A stretch of DNA of 64,000 nt from Pseudanabaena galeata CCNP1313 (GCF_029910235.1 NZ_CP112874.1:1798001-1862000), one strand, 5' to 3'; positions 9,206 through 18,638 are shown, numbered from the stretch's first letter. Program-made: numbers and translations. Notes: a model not told the origin generated them from the sequence alone.

Positions 9206-9606
9206 TGCACAATAACCTCTTCTGATACATCAAAAATAATCAGTTTTAGTTGATATTCAGCTATAGCTAGTTTAGCAAATTCACGCCGAAAGAATGTATT
9301 CCAAGCTGTATCTGGGATTGCTAAGTATAACAGGCGACTGGCATCATCTAATTTTAAGGCTAGACGATAATTGAGACATTGCCCCAAAACTGTATGAAAT
9401 TCAGAAATGGCAGATGGATTCAAAAAAGTTTTAACTTCTACGGCGATTTTATTTTTGTCCTTCTCTGCTGCAAATAGTTGCTCTGCAACAATATCAATAC
9501 AAATTTCAACTTCAGCAATATTCAAGTAAAGCGGATCATGGGTGATTGTCCATCCATCTTTGATCAGGGCAGTTTTTACAGATTAGTGGAATAGGTCTTT
9601 TGCCAT
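9193..9606 (-). pseudogene. xisH: XisH-like protein with premature stop at codon 8
   Basis: From ATG at 9606-9604 the frame reads MAKDLFH, stop (TAA at 9585-9583), SVKTALIKDGWTITHDPLY, then continues without interruption to the XisH C-terminus (VEICIDIVAEQLFAAEKDKN, KIAVEVKTFLNPSAISEFH). The N-terminal residues and spacing are those of full-length XisH, so only the nonsense codon breaks the gene. A protein of about 110 residues could still be made by re-initiation, but it would lack a conserved N-terminal part. XisH is related to PD-(D/E)XK nucleases. Confidence 0.85.
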
Positions 9607-9648
9607 AGCATCGCCGAAATTTAATACTGGGCTTAAATGCTTATTTAA

Positions 9649-9812
9649 CTGATGTTACGTGGAACTCAGATGGTGAACCTCTTGCTGCTAGCATGATAGG
9701 GCAACCATGGGGGGATTGTCCTTACCTGTAAATTTTAGATATTGTAGGGGCTGCGCCCCTGTGTTAGCCCTAGACTCACGCCATCGCAAGAAGTCCTTCC
9801 ACGTAACATCAG
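9649..9812. mobile_element. 164-bp MITE, copy A
   Basis: Perfect 16-bp terminal inverted repeats CTGATGTTACGTGGAA and TTCCACGTAACATCAG. Both sides are flanked by the direct repeat TTATTTAA (9641-9648 and 9813-9820), the mark of a transposition event. The interior holds a GGGGCTGCGCCCC-type palindrome and no gene. It has the same length as the copy at 34651-34814. Confidence 0.9.
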
Positions 9813-9820
9813 TTATTTAA

Positions 9821-9914
9821 CTATAGCGCTCCTAAATGAGTTGTAAGATTTTGATGGTTGTGAGAGTGCGCCCCTTCGGGGCGCACTCTCACAACCTATT
9901 TAGGATTGCTATAG
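9821..9914 (+). repeat. Palindromic MITE-like repeat, copy 2
   Basis: Opposite orientation to 2757-2838. Ends CTATAGCGCTCCTAAAT and ATTTAGGATTGCTATAG form an imperfect terminal inverted repeat around the 39-bp core palindrome. It directly abuts MITE copy A and its target duplication. Confidence 0.82.
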
Positions 9915-10043
9915 ATTTCACAAGCATATACAGTTGAAGTTATATCAAATTTTATAGGAGCGATCGCAGAAATTTATCGAGGTGTTGAGTTTTAAATATA
10001 AATAGGGCATGATCTTGGAGATCGCTCTTGCAGAGAAAAAGCA

Positions 10044-10256
10044 ATGATATCTGGTTTTAAAAATTTGAGCGTGAAACCCTTAGTCAAAAACTTGAAATTT
10101 TTACCATTGGCTCTCGTGGGGCTGGCTGCATTTGCCCTTAACGCCAATGCTGAGATGCATCCTTATCTACAAATTTCCATAGTTTTACTAGAAGCAAAAT
10201 TGGGAATCCTCATAGTATATTTACTAGCTAAGAAGATTTCCAAGCCTGTAAGATAA
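10044..10256 (+). CDS. Small hypothetical membrane protein
   Basis: 70 residues with two hydrophobic stretches: FLPLALVGLAAFALNANA (about 19-36, could also be a signal peptide) and IVLLEAKLGILIVYLLA (about 46-62). I do not recognise the family. It stands 43 bases before the TM2 gene on the same strand, so cotranscription is possible. There is no strong ribosome binding site. Confidence 0.45.
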   Translation: MISGFKNLSVKPLVKNLKFLPLALVGLAAFALNANAEMHPYLQISIVLLEAKLGILIVYLLAKKISKPVR

Positions 10257-10299
10257 GCCTGTAGTTACACATTAACAAAGTTTTAAGAGGGAGTGAGTA

Positions 10300-10635
10300 A
10301 TGAGGTCTAGAACTAGTGCAATTCTTTGGTGTTTCTTTCTGGGAGCATTTGGAGCGCACAAATTTTATCTAGGACAATCTGGCTGGGGAATCATTTACCT
10401 GCTATTTTTCTGGACAGGCTTCCCATCTATTGCTGCTTTTTTTGAATTTATTATGCTGTTATTAATGGCTGATACCGAATTTAATCGTAGATTTAACGGT
10501 GGGGCAAATCAAGCGACAGCCTCGGTTAGAGACTCTACCGCAGCACTGGGCGATCTCAAAAGACTTTATGATGACGGTATAATCACAGCTGAAGAGTACG
10601 AAGAAAAACGAAAAAAGCTACTTAAAAATATTTAA
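10300..10635 (+). CDS. TM2 domain protein with C-terminal SHOCT-like segment
   Basis: 111 residues. The N-terminal part (about 1-60) is a TM2 domain: ILWCFFLGAFGAHKFYLGQ with the conserved Gly-x-His-x-Phe-Tyr-Leu-Gly, then two membrane helices. The C-terminal 30 residues (LGDLKRLYDDGIITAEEYEE) are a short SHOCT-like helical motif found at the ends of oligomerising or membrane proteins. GGGAG precedes the ATG. Its role is unknown; it probably forms a unit with the next gene, 17 bases downstream. Confidence 0.85.
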   Translation: MRSRTSAILWCFFLGAFGAHKFYLGQSGWGIIYLLFFWTGFPSIAAFFEFIMLLLMADTEFNRRFNGGANQATASVRDSTAALGDLKRLYDDGIITAEEYEEKRKKLLKNI

Positions 10636-10652
10636 AAAAAATATTTAGAATT

Positions 10653-11363
10653 ATGTCTCAACCTTCATGGTTTGATCAAACACCATCATGGGTTTGGTGG
10701 TCTTTTGTACCAGCATTGGGTGGTGGCGCGATCGCCTATGCTGGTGTAAAGTCTGGCTCTAATATTTGGATTGGGATCGGTGCATGTTTCGTCACGGCTG
10801 GAATTGTTTTCTACTCATCCCCATATCTTTCTGGCTTTGCGATGATTGTTTGGTTGGCTCAAATTGCAACAGCCTTTGCCCTCAAGCGTGAATACTTAAC
10901 CAAGACTTATCCAAAACATTTAGCATTGCCTGAAGACGAAAAATTATTTAAGGCGATCGCGGCTACCCGTCCCAAGATTGAGTTTAATGGATGCTCTAAG
11001 AATGACTTAGTTAACGTTTTAGGATTACCAATCGTTTATGCCAATGATATTGACTCATTAAAGGCTGAAGGGCATATTTTCACTAGTCTCGAAGAACTCC
11101 ACGACATTCTCGAAATCCCTAATTCAACTCTGCAAAAAATCGCGCCAATGGTAACCTTTGCCTATGACTACCGCCAAGAGACAAGTTATTCATGGAAGCG
11201 AGTTAACTCCATGACTGCGGATGAATTGATGGCGATTGGGATAGAACCCAACGTAGCGATCGCGATCGCTGAGGAGCGACAACGACGAGGTGAATTCAAA
11301 TCGATTATGGATGTCAAAAAGCGTACTGGCATTCCCTTTAGTGCATATCGACAACTTACATAA
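10653..11363 (+). CDS. Membrane protein with helix-hairpin-helix (ComEA-like) C-terminus
   Basis: 236 residues. Three hydrophobic segments (about 14-32, 36-53, 57-73) are followed by a soluble part. The last 55 residues (MTADELMAIGIEPNVAIAIA, RRGEFKSIMDVKKRTGIPF) look like a helix-hairpin-helix fold as in ComEA-type DNA-binding proteins, and a similar degenerate block (FTSLEELHDILEIPNSTLQKI) precedes it. DNA binding at the membrane is an inference; the protein-protein HhH use seen in other families is equally possible. Confidence 0.65.
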   Translation: MSQPSWFDQTPSWVWWSFVPALGGGAIAYAGVKSGSNIWIGIGACFVTAGIVFYSSPYLSGFAMIVWLAQIATAFALKREYLTKTYPKHLALPEDEKLFKAIAATRPKIEFNGCSKNDLVNVLGLPIVYANDIDSLKAEGHIFTSLEELHDILEIPNSTLQKIAPMVTFAYDYRQETSYSWKRVNSMTADELMAIGIEPNVAIAIAEERQRRGEFKSIMDVKKRTGIPFSAYRQLT

Positions 11364-11379
11364 AACTTACTTAAATAGA

Positions 11380-11408
11380 TTAGGAGCGGTGCTTTGCGCC
11401 GCTCCTAA
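11380..11408. terminator. Hairpin between HhH gene and pentapeptide gene
   Basis: TTAGGAGCGGTGCTTTGCGC and its mirror form a stable stem 17 bases after the HhH stop. There is no long T run, so it may be a repeat-family hairpin rather than a classical terminator. Confidence 0.5.
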
Positions 11409-11425
11409 TTATTAGAGGCTTATCT

Positions 11426-12622
11426 ATGTTAATTTTTAGAGCATCTTTGAAAGAGAATTTAGCCAAGCATCAACTATGGTTAGAGAGTCATGGCGAGAAA
11501 GGACAAAGATTTAGTGCGGCTGGAGCTAATTTAGAGAATGCTGATCTCAGTGGCGCAAATCTGCGTAAAGCTAATCTCAGTGGCTCTAACCTCAGTGAAG
11601 TTAATCTCAGCAATGCGAATCTCAGTGAAGCAACTTTATTTGGCACAAAGTTGAGTGGTGCAAATCTCAATGCAGCGAATCTAAGCAGTGCATCCCTGAG
11701 TGGTGCTGAACTTCAAAATGCATCGCTTCAGAATGCAGATTTGACCGAAGTACTTCTTTGCGAAGCTAATTTAAGTAATGCGAATCTGATCAATGCTAAT
11801 TTACACAAAGCCAATCTCAGTCTCGGCATACCAGAATTTGTCAAAGCAAAAAATATTCAAGCGATCTTGCAGGGAAGCACCATTCCTTTTGTAAATGTCA
11901 ACCAGACCAATCTCAAAGAAGCCAATCTCAGTGGTGCGAATCTCAGTGAAGCAAATCTGGATTTTGCAAATCTTTTTGAAGCTACTCTCAGTGGTGCGAA
12001 TTTGCAGAAAGCAAAATTATTTGCCGTAAATCTCAGTAAGGCGAATCTCTCTAATGCAAATCTTGAGGGTGCTGATCTCTTCCGATCGCTGGCTTTAGGA
12101 ACTGACTTTAGTTCTGCAAATCTCACGGGGGCATGTATTGAGGAATGGATTATTGATCGCGATACCAAGTTAGATGAGGTGATCTGTGATTCTATCTATT
12201 TAAAGCATCTTCTGAGAAGCTTGCCTGATTACATTCTCAGGAAATATAGCGATCGCCGCCCATTTAATCCTAAGGCAAAATTTGCTCAAGGTGATTTTGT
12301 CAAATTAGTGAGCAAAGTCAATCAAGGTTCAGAATTAGAGAAGCATGGATCTGAGGTTTTACAAGAACAGATTCTCTTTGAAGAACTGCATCAAATTTTT
12401 GAACAGCTTTCTGAGCAATATTCACAGCGCTATGTTGATGCATCGGAAAGCGATCGTCTAACCATCCTCAAATTAGAAATTCGCTATCAAACTAAAAATA
12501 ATCTTGCTTTTAGTGAACGTTTATTAGAGGCAATTAATTTACCAAGTCAAGCATTAACCGATCTGTTACAAAATAATTCTTTTGTAACTGTGTCTCCTCA
12601 AGTCATTGCAACTTTCTTGTAG
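11426..12622 (+). CDS. Pentapeptide repeat protein
   Basis: 398 residues. Residues about 28-130 and 165-232 are built of A(D/N)LSx-type pentapeptides such as ANLENADLSGANLRKANLSG, which fold into a right-handed quadrilateral beta-helix. A linker near 131-160 (VKAKNIQAILQG) breaks the helix. The C-terminal 150 residues are a non-repeat, charged helical domain I do not recognise. The first residues (FRASLKENLAKHQLWLES) resemble the short N-terminal cap common in cyanobacterial relatives. Function unknown. Confidence 0.88.
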   Translation: MLIFRASLKENLAKHQLWLESHGEKGQRFSAAGANLENADLSGANLRKANLSGSNLSEVNLSNANLSEATLFGTKLSGANLNAANLSSASLSGAELQNASLQNADLTEVLLCEANLSNANLINANLHKANLSLGIPEFVKAKNIQAILQGSTIPFVNVNQTNLKEANLSGANLSEANLDFANLFEATLSGANLQKAKLFAVNLSKANLSNANLEGADLFRSLALGTDFSSANLTGACIEEWIIDRDTKLDEVICDSIYLKHLLRSLPDYILRKYSDRRPFNPKAKFAQGDFVKLVSKVNQGSELEKHGSEVLQEQILFEELHQIFEQLSEQYSQRYVDASESDRLTILKLEIRYQTKNNLAFSERLLEAINLPSQALTDLLQNNSFVTVSPQVIATFL

Positions 12623-12627
12623 CATAA

Positions 12628-12792
12628 CTAATCTTACGTGGATGGAATGCCTGCAATCATCTAAGTTTAGGGCTTGCCCTGTAGTGCAGCCCCTACAAAA
12701 TCTAAATTATTAGGGTAGGGGCAATCCCCCCGTGGTTGCCCTGTCGTGCTAGCAGCAAGAGATTCATTCTCTGAGTTCCATGTAACATCAAG
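12628..12792. mobile_element. 164-bp MITE family, copy B (decayed)
   Basis: Ends CTAATCTTACGTGGA and TCCATGTAACATCAAG are diverged versions of the 16-bp inverted repeat at 9649-9812, with a similar interior (GGGCTTGCCCTGTAGTGCAG, GGGCAATCCCCCCGTGG). The flanking bases do not match, so the target duplication is lost. Confidence 0.8.
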
Positions 12793-13096
12793 TATGACTA
12801 ACTGTTGTTACGCAGAACAAAAATAGTCACCATGTTTCGATATCATCTTGAAAGAGAATTTGGCGACCAAATCCCTACTTGTTTGTAAAGGTCGGGGCTT
12901 GGTCTCTAAATCCCAATCTCTGCTTCTTTGTGGATTAAGAAACAAACCCAGTCAGGGTTTTAAACATATAAAATGGCTAGACCATTTTATATGTAGTTCT
13001 AGAAAGTAAAGGCGGCGTATATCGCCGCCTTTACTTTCTATACCTTATGACCTAACTTTACTGACAGCTATATTTTATACAGATTGAATAAATAGA
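12793..13096. other. Repeat-filled intergenic region
   Basis: No gene seen. It holds two palindromes: 12965-12993 (CATATAAAATGG, mirrored) and 13000-13040 (TAGAAAGTAAAGGCGGCG, mirrored). The second lies about 55 bases before the transporter start. Confidence 0.6.
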
Positions 13097-14437
13097 ATGG
13101 CAACTTGGCAAGCAATAGTGTCGCTGATTACCTTTATCAGTGTAATTTTTCTACTGATTACTGAGTGGCTTCATTTTACGATCGCCGCATTCTTAGGCGC
13201 TTTAATCTTGATCGTTGCTAATGTGATGACCATGCCCGAAGCCCTTGGATATATTGGCAAAAGTCATGGCACATTAGGGCTTTTCTTTGGCGTGATGGTG
13301 ATGGTACGCGCCTTTGAACCAACTAAAGTCTTTGAGTATCTTGCCACTAAAATGGTGATTTGGGCAAAAGGAAGAGGCGATCGCTTGCTGTTAGGAATTG
13401 TCGCCTTAACCACACCAATCTGTGCGATCTTACCCAATGCTACGACCGTAATGTTGCTTGCCCCATTAATCCCGCCTATTGCTCAGGAAATCGGCGTAGA
13501 TTTTGTGCCATTACTGATTTTGATGGTATTTGTGGCAAATAGCGCAGGCTTATTGACCATCGTTGGTGATCCCGTCACCTACATCGTTGGTGATGCCATC
13601 AATATGAGCTTTGTAGATTACTTATTGCAGCTAAGTCTTGGTGGGGTAATCGCTGTAGGCGTAATCGTTGCCACTCTTCCATTCCTATTTCGCAAAATCT
13701 GGCACAAGAAATTAGAAAATCTGGAGAGTCTTCCACATCCTAAGATCAACCACCATCGCACCCTCTTTATTGGAGCAATTATCACTACCTTTGTGCTGAT
13801 ATTTTTTGTGATTGGCGAATCCCTACCGATTCCTGTATCACCAGCAACCGTAGCTCTTCTGGGGGCTGCTCTTGCCTTGATGCTGTCACACCATAGCAAA
13901 ATTGACTCAGTACAGAATATTCTGCGAGACGTAGATTGGAGTACTTTAATTTTCTTTATGTGCTTTTTTGTGCTGATTGGGGGACTCGAAAAAACAGGGG
14001 TAATCAGCAGTATGTCAGGATTTTTGGGAGTGCTTTTAGGCAAAAATATTGCCCTTGGTACGATTATTCTGATCTTCTTTGTAGGGTTAATTTCCAGTGT
14101 TGTACCGAATATTCCCCTCGTGGTGGCGATGGTTCCCTTACTCAAGCAATATGTAGTTAATGTTGGTTTAGCTGGTTCGGAGATTATCTCTCCCGATTTT
14201 GCAGGACAATTACCAGCGATCGTGTTACCTCTGTTTTACGCGATGATGTATGGCGCAACCCTTGGCGGAAATGGAACTTTAGTAGGAGCTTCGGCAAACA
14301 TTGTCGCCGCAGGTGTTGCTGAGCAGCATGGGCGGCGAATATCATTTAAGACATTTTTGCGCTATGGCATTCCTGTAATGATTTTGCAACTTGTAGTAGC
14401 CGCAATCTATATCACCTTACGATTTTTGATCTTTTGA
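13097..14437 (+). CDS. ArsB/NhaD (SLC13-type) ion transporter
   Basis: 446-residue polytopic membrane protein with about 11 hydrophobic segments. Family features: PTKVFEYLATKMVIWAKGRG in the first third, the conserved re-entrant motif LPNATTVMLLAPLI with VANSAGLLTIVGDPVTYIVG, and its C-terminal counterpart GATLGGNGTLVGASANIV. Members move arsenite, sodium/proton or organic anions; nothing here fixes the substrate, and no ars gene is adjacent. It is monocistronic, bounded on both sides by hairpin repeats. Confidence 0.85.
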   Translation: MATWQAIVSLITFISVIFLLITEWLHFTIAAFLGALILIVANVMTMPEALGYIGKSHGTLGLFFGVMVMVRAFEPTKVFEYLATKMVIWAKGRGDRLLLGIVALTTPICAILPNATTVMLLAPLIPPIAQEIGVDFVPLLILMVFVANSAGLLTIVGDPVTYIVGDAINMSFVDYLLQLSLGGVIAVGVIVATLPFLFRKIWHKKLENLESLPHPKINHHRTLFIGAIITTFVLIFFVIGESLPIPVSPATVALLGAALALMLSHHSKIDSVQNILRDVDWSTLIFFMCFFVLIGGLEKTGVISSMSGFLGVLLGKNIALGTIILIFFVGLISSVVPNIPLVVAMVPLLKQYVVNVGLAGSEIISPDFAGQLPAIVLPLFYAMMYGATLGGNGTLVGASANIVAAGVAEQHGRRISFKTFLRYGIPVMILQLVVAAIYITLRFLIF

Positions 14438-14441
14438 TGCT

Positions 14442-14496
14442 TAAACCCAACTAAATGAAGGCGGCGCGATGCGCCGCCTTCATTTAGCTGGGTTTT
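14442..14496. terminator. Hairpin repeat (AAAACCCA family) after the transporter gene
   Basis: AAACCCAACTAAATGAAGGC with mirrored arm ending GGGTTTT starts 4 bases after the transporter stop. It could end transcripts from either side. The middle arm differs from that of other family members. Confidence 0.7.
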
Positions 14497-14554
14497 GATT
14501 TTGCCTAGGGCAAAATCAAATTATTAATCTACTTGACACACCGTATAAATTTTT

Positions 14555-14800
14555 ACACCCCAGCCCCCCCTTGGGAAGCTACCGTGTACACATAAGTCTG
14601 TCTATCTACGTTTGAGATTTTAGATCCCCCCCTTAAAAAGGGGGGAGAATTTTCTTCTTCCCCCTTTTTAAGGGGGATTGAGGGGGATCATTAGTAACTC
14701 ATGCTATAGCTGATGACTTGTGTGTAAACGGTAGCCTTGGGAAGGAGGGAAGTCTAAGTTCTCCCCCTTCCCAAGGGGGAGTTAGAGGGGGTTTTAGAGA
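14555..14800. repeat. C-rich/G-rich intergenic repeats
   Basis: Several blocks of CCCCCCTT and AAGGGGGG type, including two inverted copies around 14624-14690 (GATCCCCCCCTTAAAAAGG and its partner) and one near 14760-14795. This is a common cyanobacterial intergenic repeat; a related block is at 28530-28612. Confidence 0.6.
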
Positions 14801-14839
14801 TTTGGTGCGCCAAGTAGATTAATGCCAAAATCCAAATTG

Positions 14840-17230
14840 CTATAAAGGATAGATTTTAATTGGGAGTAATCGCATGAGAACTTGTCCTAAGCGATAAGCT
14901 TGCGTATCATACATTGGTAACTCGATCGCCGCAGGGAGACTTTGCATAAAGCGCCGCGCAATCTCCAGATCGCAGCCTGAAATATTTTTAAGCTTATTGC
15001 CAGCATCAAGCAAGACACTAGAATTAAGAGGTGGTTTGGCGCGTAGCTGCCAACGTTTTGGTAAATGGAGGTTACCCAGTTCAATGCGTCTCAGTCCTGA
15101 AATTGAAGCTAATAGTGTCAGGCGATCGCCTACTTTCATCACCTCATCATCGGATGGCATATAAAACTCACTATGTCCATCAGCTTTAGGAGCGCTAGTT
15201 TTGAGATAAACTGGCACAACGATATAACCATAGGCAATTTGCGAAAGATTTTTGCCAATTAATGTGTCATTCTCGGAAATGATATATTCTGCAACTAAAA
15301 CTGTGCGTTGATTGAGGCGAAATAGACTTAGCATGTTTTCACCAAATGCTGCTCCTGCAAACGCTTCAGCAGAGAGCGCATAGGCACAAAAAGATTGAGA
15401 ACTGGGCAGAAGTTCTGCTAGGTTTTCACTGAAGTAGCGATCATAAGTACGAATAGCAAGATTCATTTGCCGATTAATTTTTTTTGCTGCATCACGAGCC
15501 AGTAAGGCAGTTTCAAGATTAAGCATTTGATCATCAGTGACAGAGAGAATGCTCTTAGCTTTAGCCAGATTGGTTTTCGATAGCTCTTCAATAATATTGC
15601 CTGTAAACCAAGGTACTTTGTCGGCTAGATCGCAGTCGTGGGGATTTTCACTAACGATCACAAAGGGAAGTTGCAACTTGAATAGAAGATCCGCTATTCT
15701 CTGCCCCAACCGACCAAATCCAATCAGAATAATATGATCGCGACTAGGAAGAGGTAGCGATCGCTTAAAAAACTCAAATTTGGAACTGAGAATACTATCA
15801 GCAATCAATCCAACTACCCCCAAAACAAATAGCAGACTGATCAAGGTAATGGACAAGCAAAATATGACCACCCACAAGGGTACTTGGTCTTCATCTAGTC
15901 CTCCAAATACATCGCCAAATCCTCCTAACAACAAAATCATGCTTGTAGAAGTTGCCTTTTGCCATGAAATATTTGGCACATTAAAGAATAAAACTACTGA
16001 GCTAATTCCCCACAGTATAATTGCGGTTATCACCCCCCACAGAATGAGCCGACGCGATCGCACCGCTTGAAACCAAGAGCTAAGCTGATGCCATTTCGAT
16101 TTCCAAAATGTTAAACCTGTGATTTTTAGTAATAGTTGTTCAATTCTTTTCAAAGTTGAAGAATTGGGATCAAGGGAAGACTCAATTAGTTGAAAATTTC
16201 GGCTAGTGGTGGAGAAATCGTTTTCGACAAATTCAATGAAGGCAACTCGATCGTCAACTTGGACAATTGTATCAGGCTCCCATTGAAAGAAGAGGCGATC
16301 AGAGTTGGCATCGGTGATACTCAAAAGTCGAGAATACTTTTTATGTAAGAGATATGCAGGTGTTCTCAAAAAACGATAGTCATTTGGCTCTACTACACGT
16401 TCTACTACCCGTAATTTGCGATCGCCAAGTTGAAATAATCCTAATGTGCCTCCGCCTAAGCCTGCTACGGCAAAGGAGGCAGCAGGCAGATCTACTGGAT
16501 CAAGGGCGACAAAGTTTCCTAATTGATCTTTAAGTAACTGATTGAGATTTTGACGGGAGGAGCGAACGACAATATGCACATCAGGATTGAGGCGACGGGC
16601 GGCGATCGCGGTTTCAATGTTCACATTCTCATTACTTGTGACTAGCAAAATCGCCCGACAGTTATCGATTCCTGCTTTGATTAGGATTTCAGAACGCCGA
16701 CAATCTCCCAAAATTATGGATTGATCTAGGAATTCTGAGAAGTTATCAAACTCCATAATTTCTGGCTGGACTTTATCGATCGCACAAATTTTTACTTCAT
16801 ATTCGCGATAGGCAAATTTCTTTAAGTTAAAGACTGAATGCTGCCCCAAACTTCCCAAGCCACAGACAATAAAGCGATCGCAGACAATCTCATTCTCTGC
16901 GCCTAAATTAGTTCCTGAATTTATAGTTGGCTTTGGAGTTTCTTTTTCTTTGTTGTTTATCGATAGATGATCTGGATCAAACTCTATGGTTTCAACCCAC
17001 TGCGGTAATGGCTGCCCAAACCAAAATGCATAAATTCGTGCTGCCTTAAAATTACGCTGGTCAAGATCATGACAACATTTGGTGATCGCCTCTAATAACA
17101 TTTGGCGATCACCAAAATAAGTAGACTCTAGTAGAATATGTAATTCTTGAGGCTTTTGTCTGACTGTGACATTTACTTTGATTTCTAGGTCAAGTAAGCA
17201 ACTTTTAATTTGTACAGCAAGCGATCGCAT
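14840..17230 (-). CDS. Double-RCK (TrkA-N) potassium-channel-like protein
   Basis: 796 residues. Order: an N-terminal domain of unknown type (1-110); RCK/TrkA-N domain 1 (about 120-345, with FIVCGLGSLGQHSVFNL as nucleotide-binding Gly motif); two or three membrane helices (about 390-480) around a pore-like loop LLLGGFGDVFGG; RCK domain 2 (about 495-770, HIILIGFGRLGQRIADLLF). The design resembles CASTOR/POLLUX-type channels or TrkA-coupled channels. The loop lacks the canonical TVGYG filter, so potassium selectivity is uncertain. Confidence 0.8.
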   Translation of the reverse strand: MRSLAVQIKSCLLDLEIKVNVTVRQKPQELHILLESTYFGDRQMLLEAITKCCHDLDQRNFKAARIYAFWFGQPLPQWVETIEFDPDHLSINNKEKETPKPTINSGTNLGAENEIVCDRFIVCGLGSLGQHSVFNLKKFAYREYEVKICAIDKVQPEIMEFDNFSEFLDQSIILGDCRRSEILIKAGIDNCRAILLVTSNENVNIETAIAARRLNPDVHIVVRSSRQNLNQLLKDQLGNFVALDPVDLPAASFAVAGLGGGTLGLFQLGDRKLRVVERVVEPNDYRFLRTPAYLLHKKYSRLLSITDANSDRLFFQWEPDTIVQVDDRVAFIEFVENDFSTTSRNFQLIESSLDPNSSTLKRIEQLLLKITGLTFWKSKWHQLSSWFQAVRSRRLILWGVITAIILWGISSVVLFFNVPNISWQKATSTSMILLLGGFGDVFGGLDEDQVPLWVVIFCLSITLISLLFVLGVVGLIADSILSSKFEFFKRSLPLPSRDHIILIGFGRLGQRIADLLFKLQLPFVIVSENPHDCDLADKVPWFTGNIIEELSKTNLAKAKSILSVTDDQMLNLETALLARDAAKKINRQMNLAIRTYDRYFSENLAELLPSSQSFCAYALSAEAFAGAAFGENMLSLFRLNQRTVLVAEYIISENDTLIGKNLSQIAYGYIVVPVYLKTSAPKADGHSEFYMPSDDEVMKVGDRLTLLASISGLRRIELGNLHLPKRWQLRAKPPLNSSVLLDAGNKLKNISGCDLEIARRFMQSLPAAIELPMYDTQAYRLGQVLMRLLPIKIYPL

Positions 17231-17316
17231 TCTTTATTCACGTTTTCAAACTAATAAATCTGCAAAAAACTTAATCATAACCCACGAACATTAATAGAAG
17301 GTTATCTTGACACTTT

Positions 17317-17365
17317 AGCAAGAATGAAAATGGCGGCGCTTCGCGCCGCAATTTTCATTCTTGCT
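17317..17365. repeat. Hairpin repeat that supplies the stop of the NurA-domain gene
   Basis: AGCAAGAATGAAAATGGCGG with mirrored right arm ending TTCTTGCT. The TAG stop of the leftward NurA-domain gene (17366-17364) lies at its right edge. Confidence 0.75.
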
Positions 17366-18551
17366 AAGCAATGCTGCTCCGCTTACGGGACTCCTTATAA
17401 GAAGTTGTCACATTCCGTAACCCCGACCTCACCATTTGCTGCTCAAGAATTGCAAAAAAGCGGCGGCGATCGCTACCAGAGACCACTGCTTGATTATGAG
17501 CCTCGGCAAGTGCTACAGGATAGCCATAGCCTTTCTGCACTTGCGCGAGAACGATTTGCAAAGCTTGTGATCGCAAGTTTTGATCCAGAGCCGTCCAAGC
17601 AGGCATCTCAATTCTGGCGATTTCTGTACCAACATGGAGATAGCAAAAATAAATCTGATGCTCACCATATTCCTGCAAAATCCGCGCATGACTTTTCCAA
17701 AGAGGACTACATTCACCCACTTTCAGTAACCGACTCCATAAAGTACCATCGCGCAATGGCTGGATTTGGCTACAAGGTGCAGAATCCAAAGGCATAGCTG
17801 AACAATGGGTATTGCAATCAGGTTGCTCAAAGGCGCAGATTTCTAAACGAAGAAAATTAGTGGTTTCGGCGGCACGGGGCGCACTGATATAGCCTGCTAA
17901 GGGAATCCTTTGAGCTTTGAGGTTATCCCATGCGGAGAGGATATCTGGCAAAAGCTGCGATCGCGCATCAGATGGAATCTCATCAAATTCCCAATGAACT
18001 AAAGCCCCATCGGTGAAGGCTAACATTGGCGATTTGGGCGAACTAGCGATCGTTTCGATAGCCAAATTTCCTAGAGCCACATTTTCGGCAACAGTACGCC
18101 GCAAAGTCATCCATTGTTCAGTCTGAATTCCCCATTGCCGAGCTTTGTAGAGATCTTCGGTTTTATAAAACACTTCAGGAACATTATCAAGTAATGGATA
18201 GATACCAGAGTTATAGTAAATTGCCACTCTCCCGATGTTAATCAAATAGCAGTAGGCGATTTCGTGACGGCTAGGAGCAATTTGCGAGCCATCGGTGGCC
18301 AAGACTATGTGTGGAGTAGTAATAGGAGTGATCGCTTGAATTCGCAATAAAGGTTCTACTGGTTCCGCACAATTAAAAATTAGGCGATCGTGAAATTGCT
18401 GGCTTTGTTGGCAGAGTAATGCTTGATGTGTATTAGCTTGATAAAATATAGTTTCAGCGCGATCAAGTTTAACTGTTAATTGCTGTGCTTCTTTCTGTAA
18501 TTGCTCGGACATTCCTTGCATCTGTCCCATCAGTTTCTGTAAGTCAAGCAT
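17364..18551 (-). CDS. NurA-domain nuclease-like protein
   Basis: 395 residues. An N-terminal coiled segment (QGMSEQLQKEAQQLTVKLD) is followed by a NurA/RNase H-like core with VLATDGSQIAPSRHE at about residues 83-97 (first acidic motif) and MLAFTDGALVHWEFDE near 190. NurA is a 5'-3' nuclease working with HerA in archaeal break repair; cyanobacterial homologues lack a tested role. The C-terminal residues after QQMVRSGLRNVT run into the hairpin repeat at 17317-17365, which provides the stop, so the native end may have been altered. Confidence 0.78.
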   Translation of the reverse strand: MLDLQKLMGQMQGMSEQLQKEAQQLTVKLDRAETIFYQANTHQALLCQQSQQFHDRLIFNCAEPVEPLLRIQAITPITTPHIVLATDGSQIAPSRHEIAYCYLINIGRVAIYYNSGIYPLLDNVPEVFYKTEDLYKARQWGIQTEQWMTLRRTVAENVALGNLAIETIASSPKSPMLAFTDGALVHWEFDEIPSDARSQLLPDILSAWDNLKAQRIPLAGYISAPRAAETTNFLRLEICAFEQPDCNTHCSAMPLDSAPCSQIQPLRDGTLWSRLLKVGECSPLWKSHARILQEYGEHQIYFCYLHVGTEIARIEMPAWTALDQNLRSQALQIVLAQVQKGYGYPVALAEAHNQAVVSGSDRRRFFAILEQQMVRSGLRNVTTSYKESRKRSSIA

Positions 18552-18638
18552 AATCGCCTTTCAATAAATTTTAACCGAGATCTCTCTGTTAACTTACCTT
18601 ACGCAGAGCCAGCAGCCCCTTGTCCCCTCTTGGTATAA

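Noticed and set aside
11488-12168. Leu/Arg-rich frames antisense to the pentapeptide gene
   Set aside because: Low-complexity mirror of the pentapeptide codon pattern; no independent coding evidence.
17324-17797. 157-codon frame on the plus strand across the hairpin and the NurA gene
   Set aside because: Begins in the hairpin repeat and lies antisense to the well-supported NurA-domain gene; no recognisable domain.
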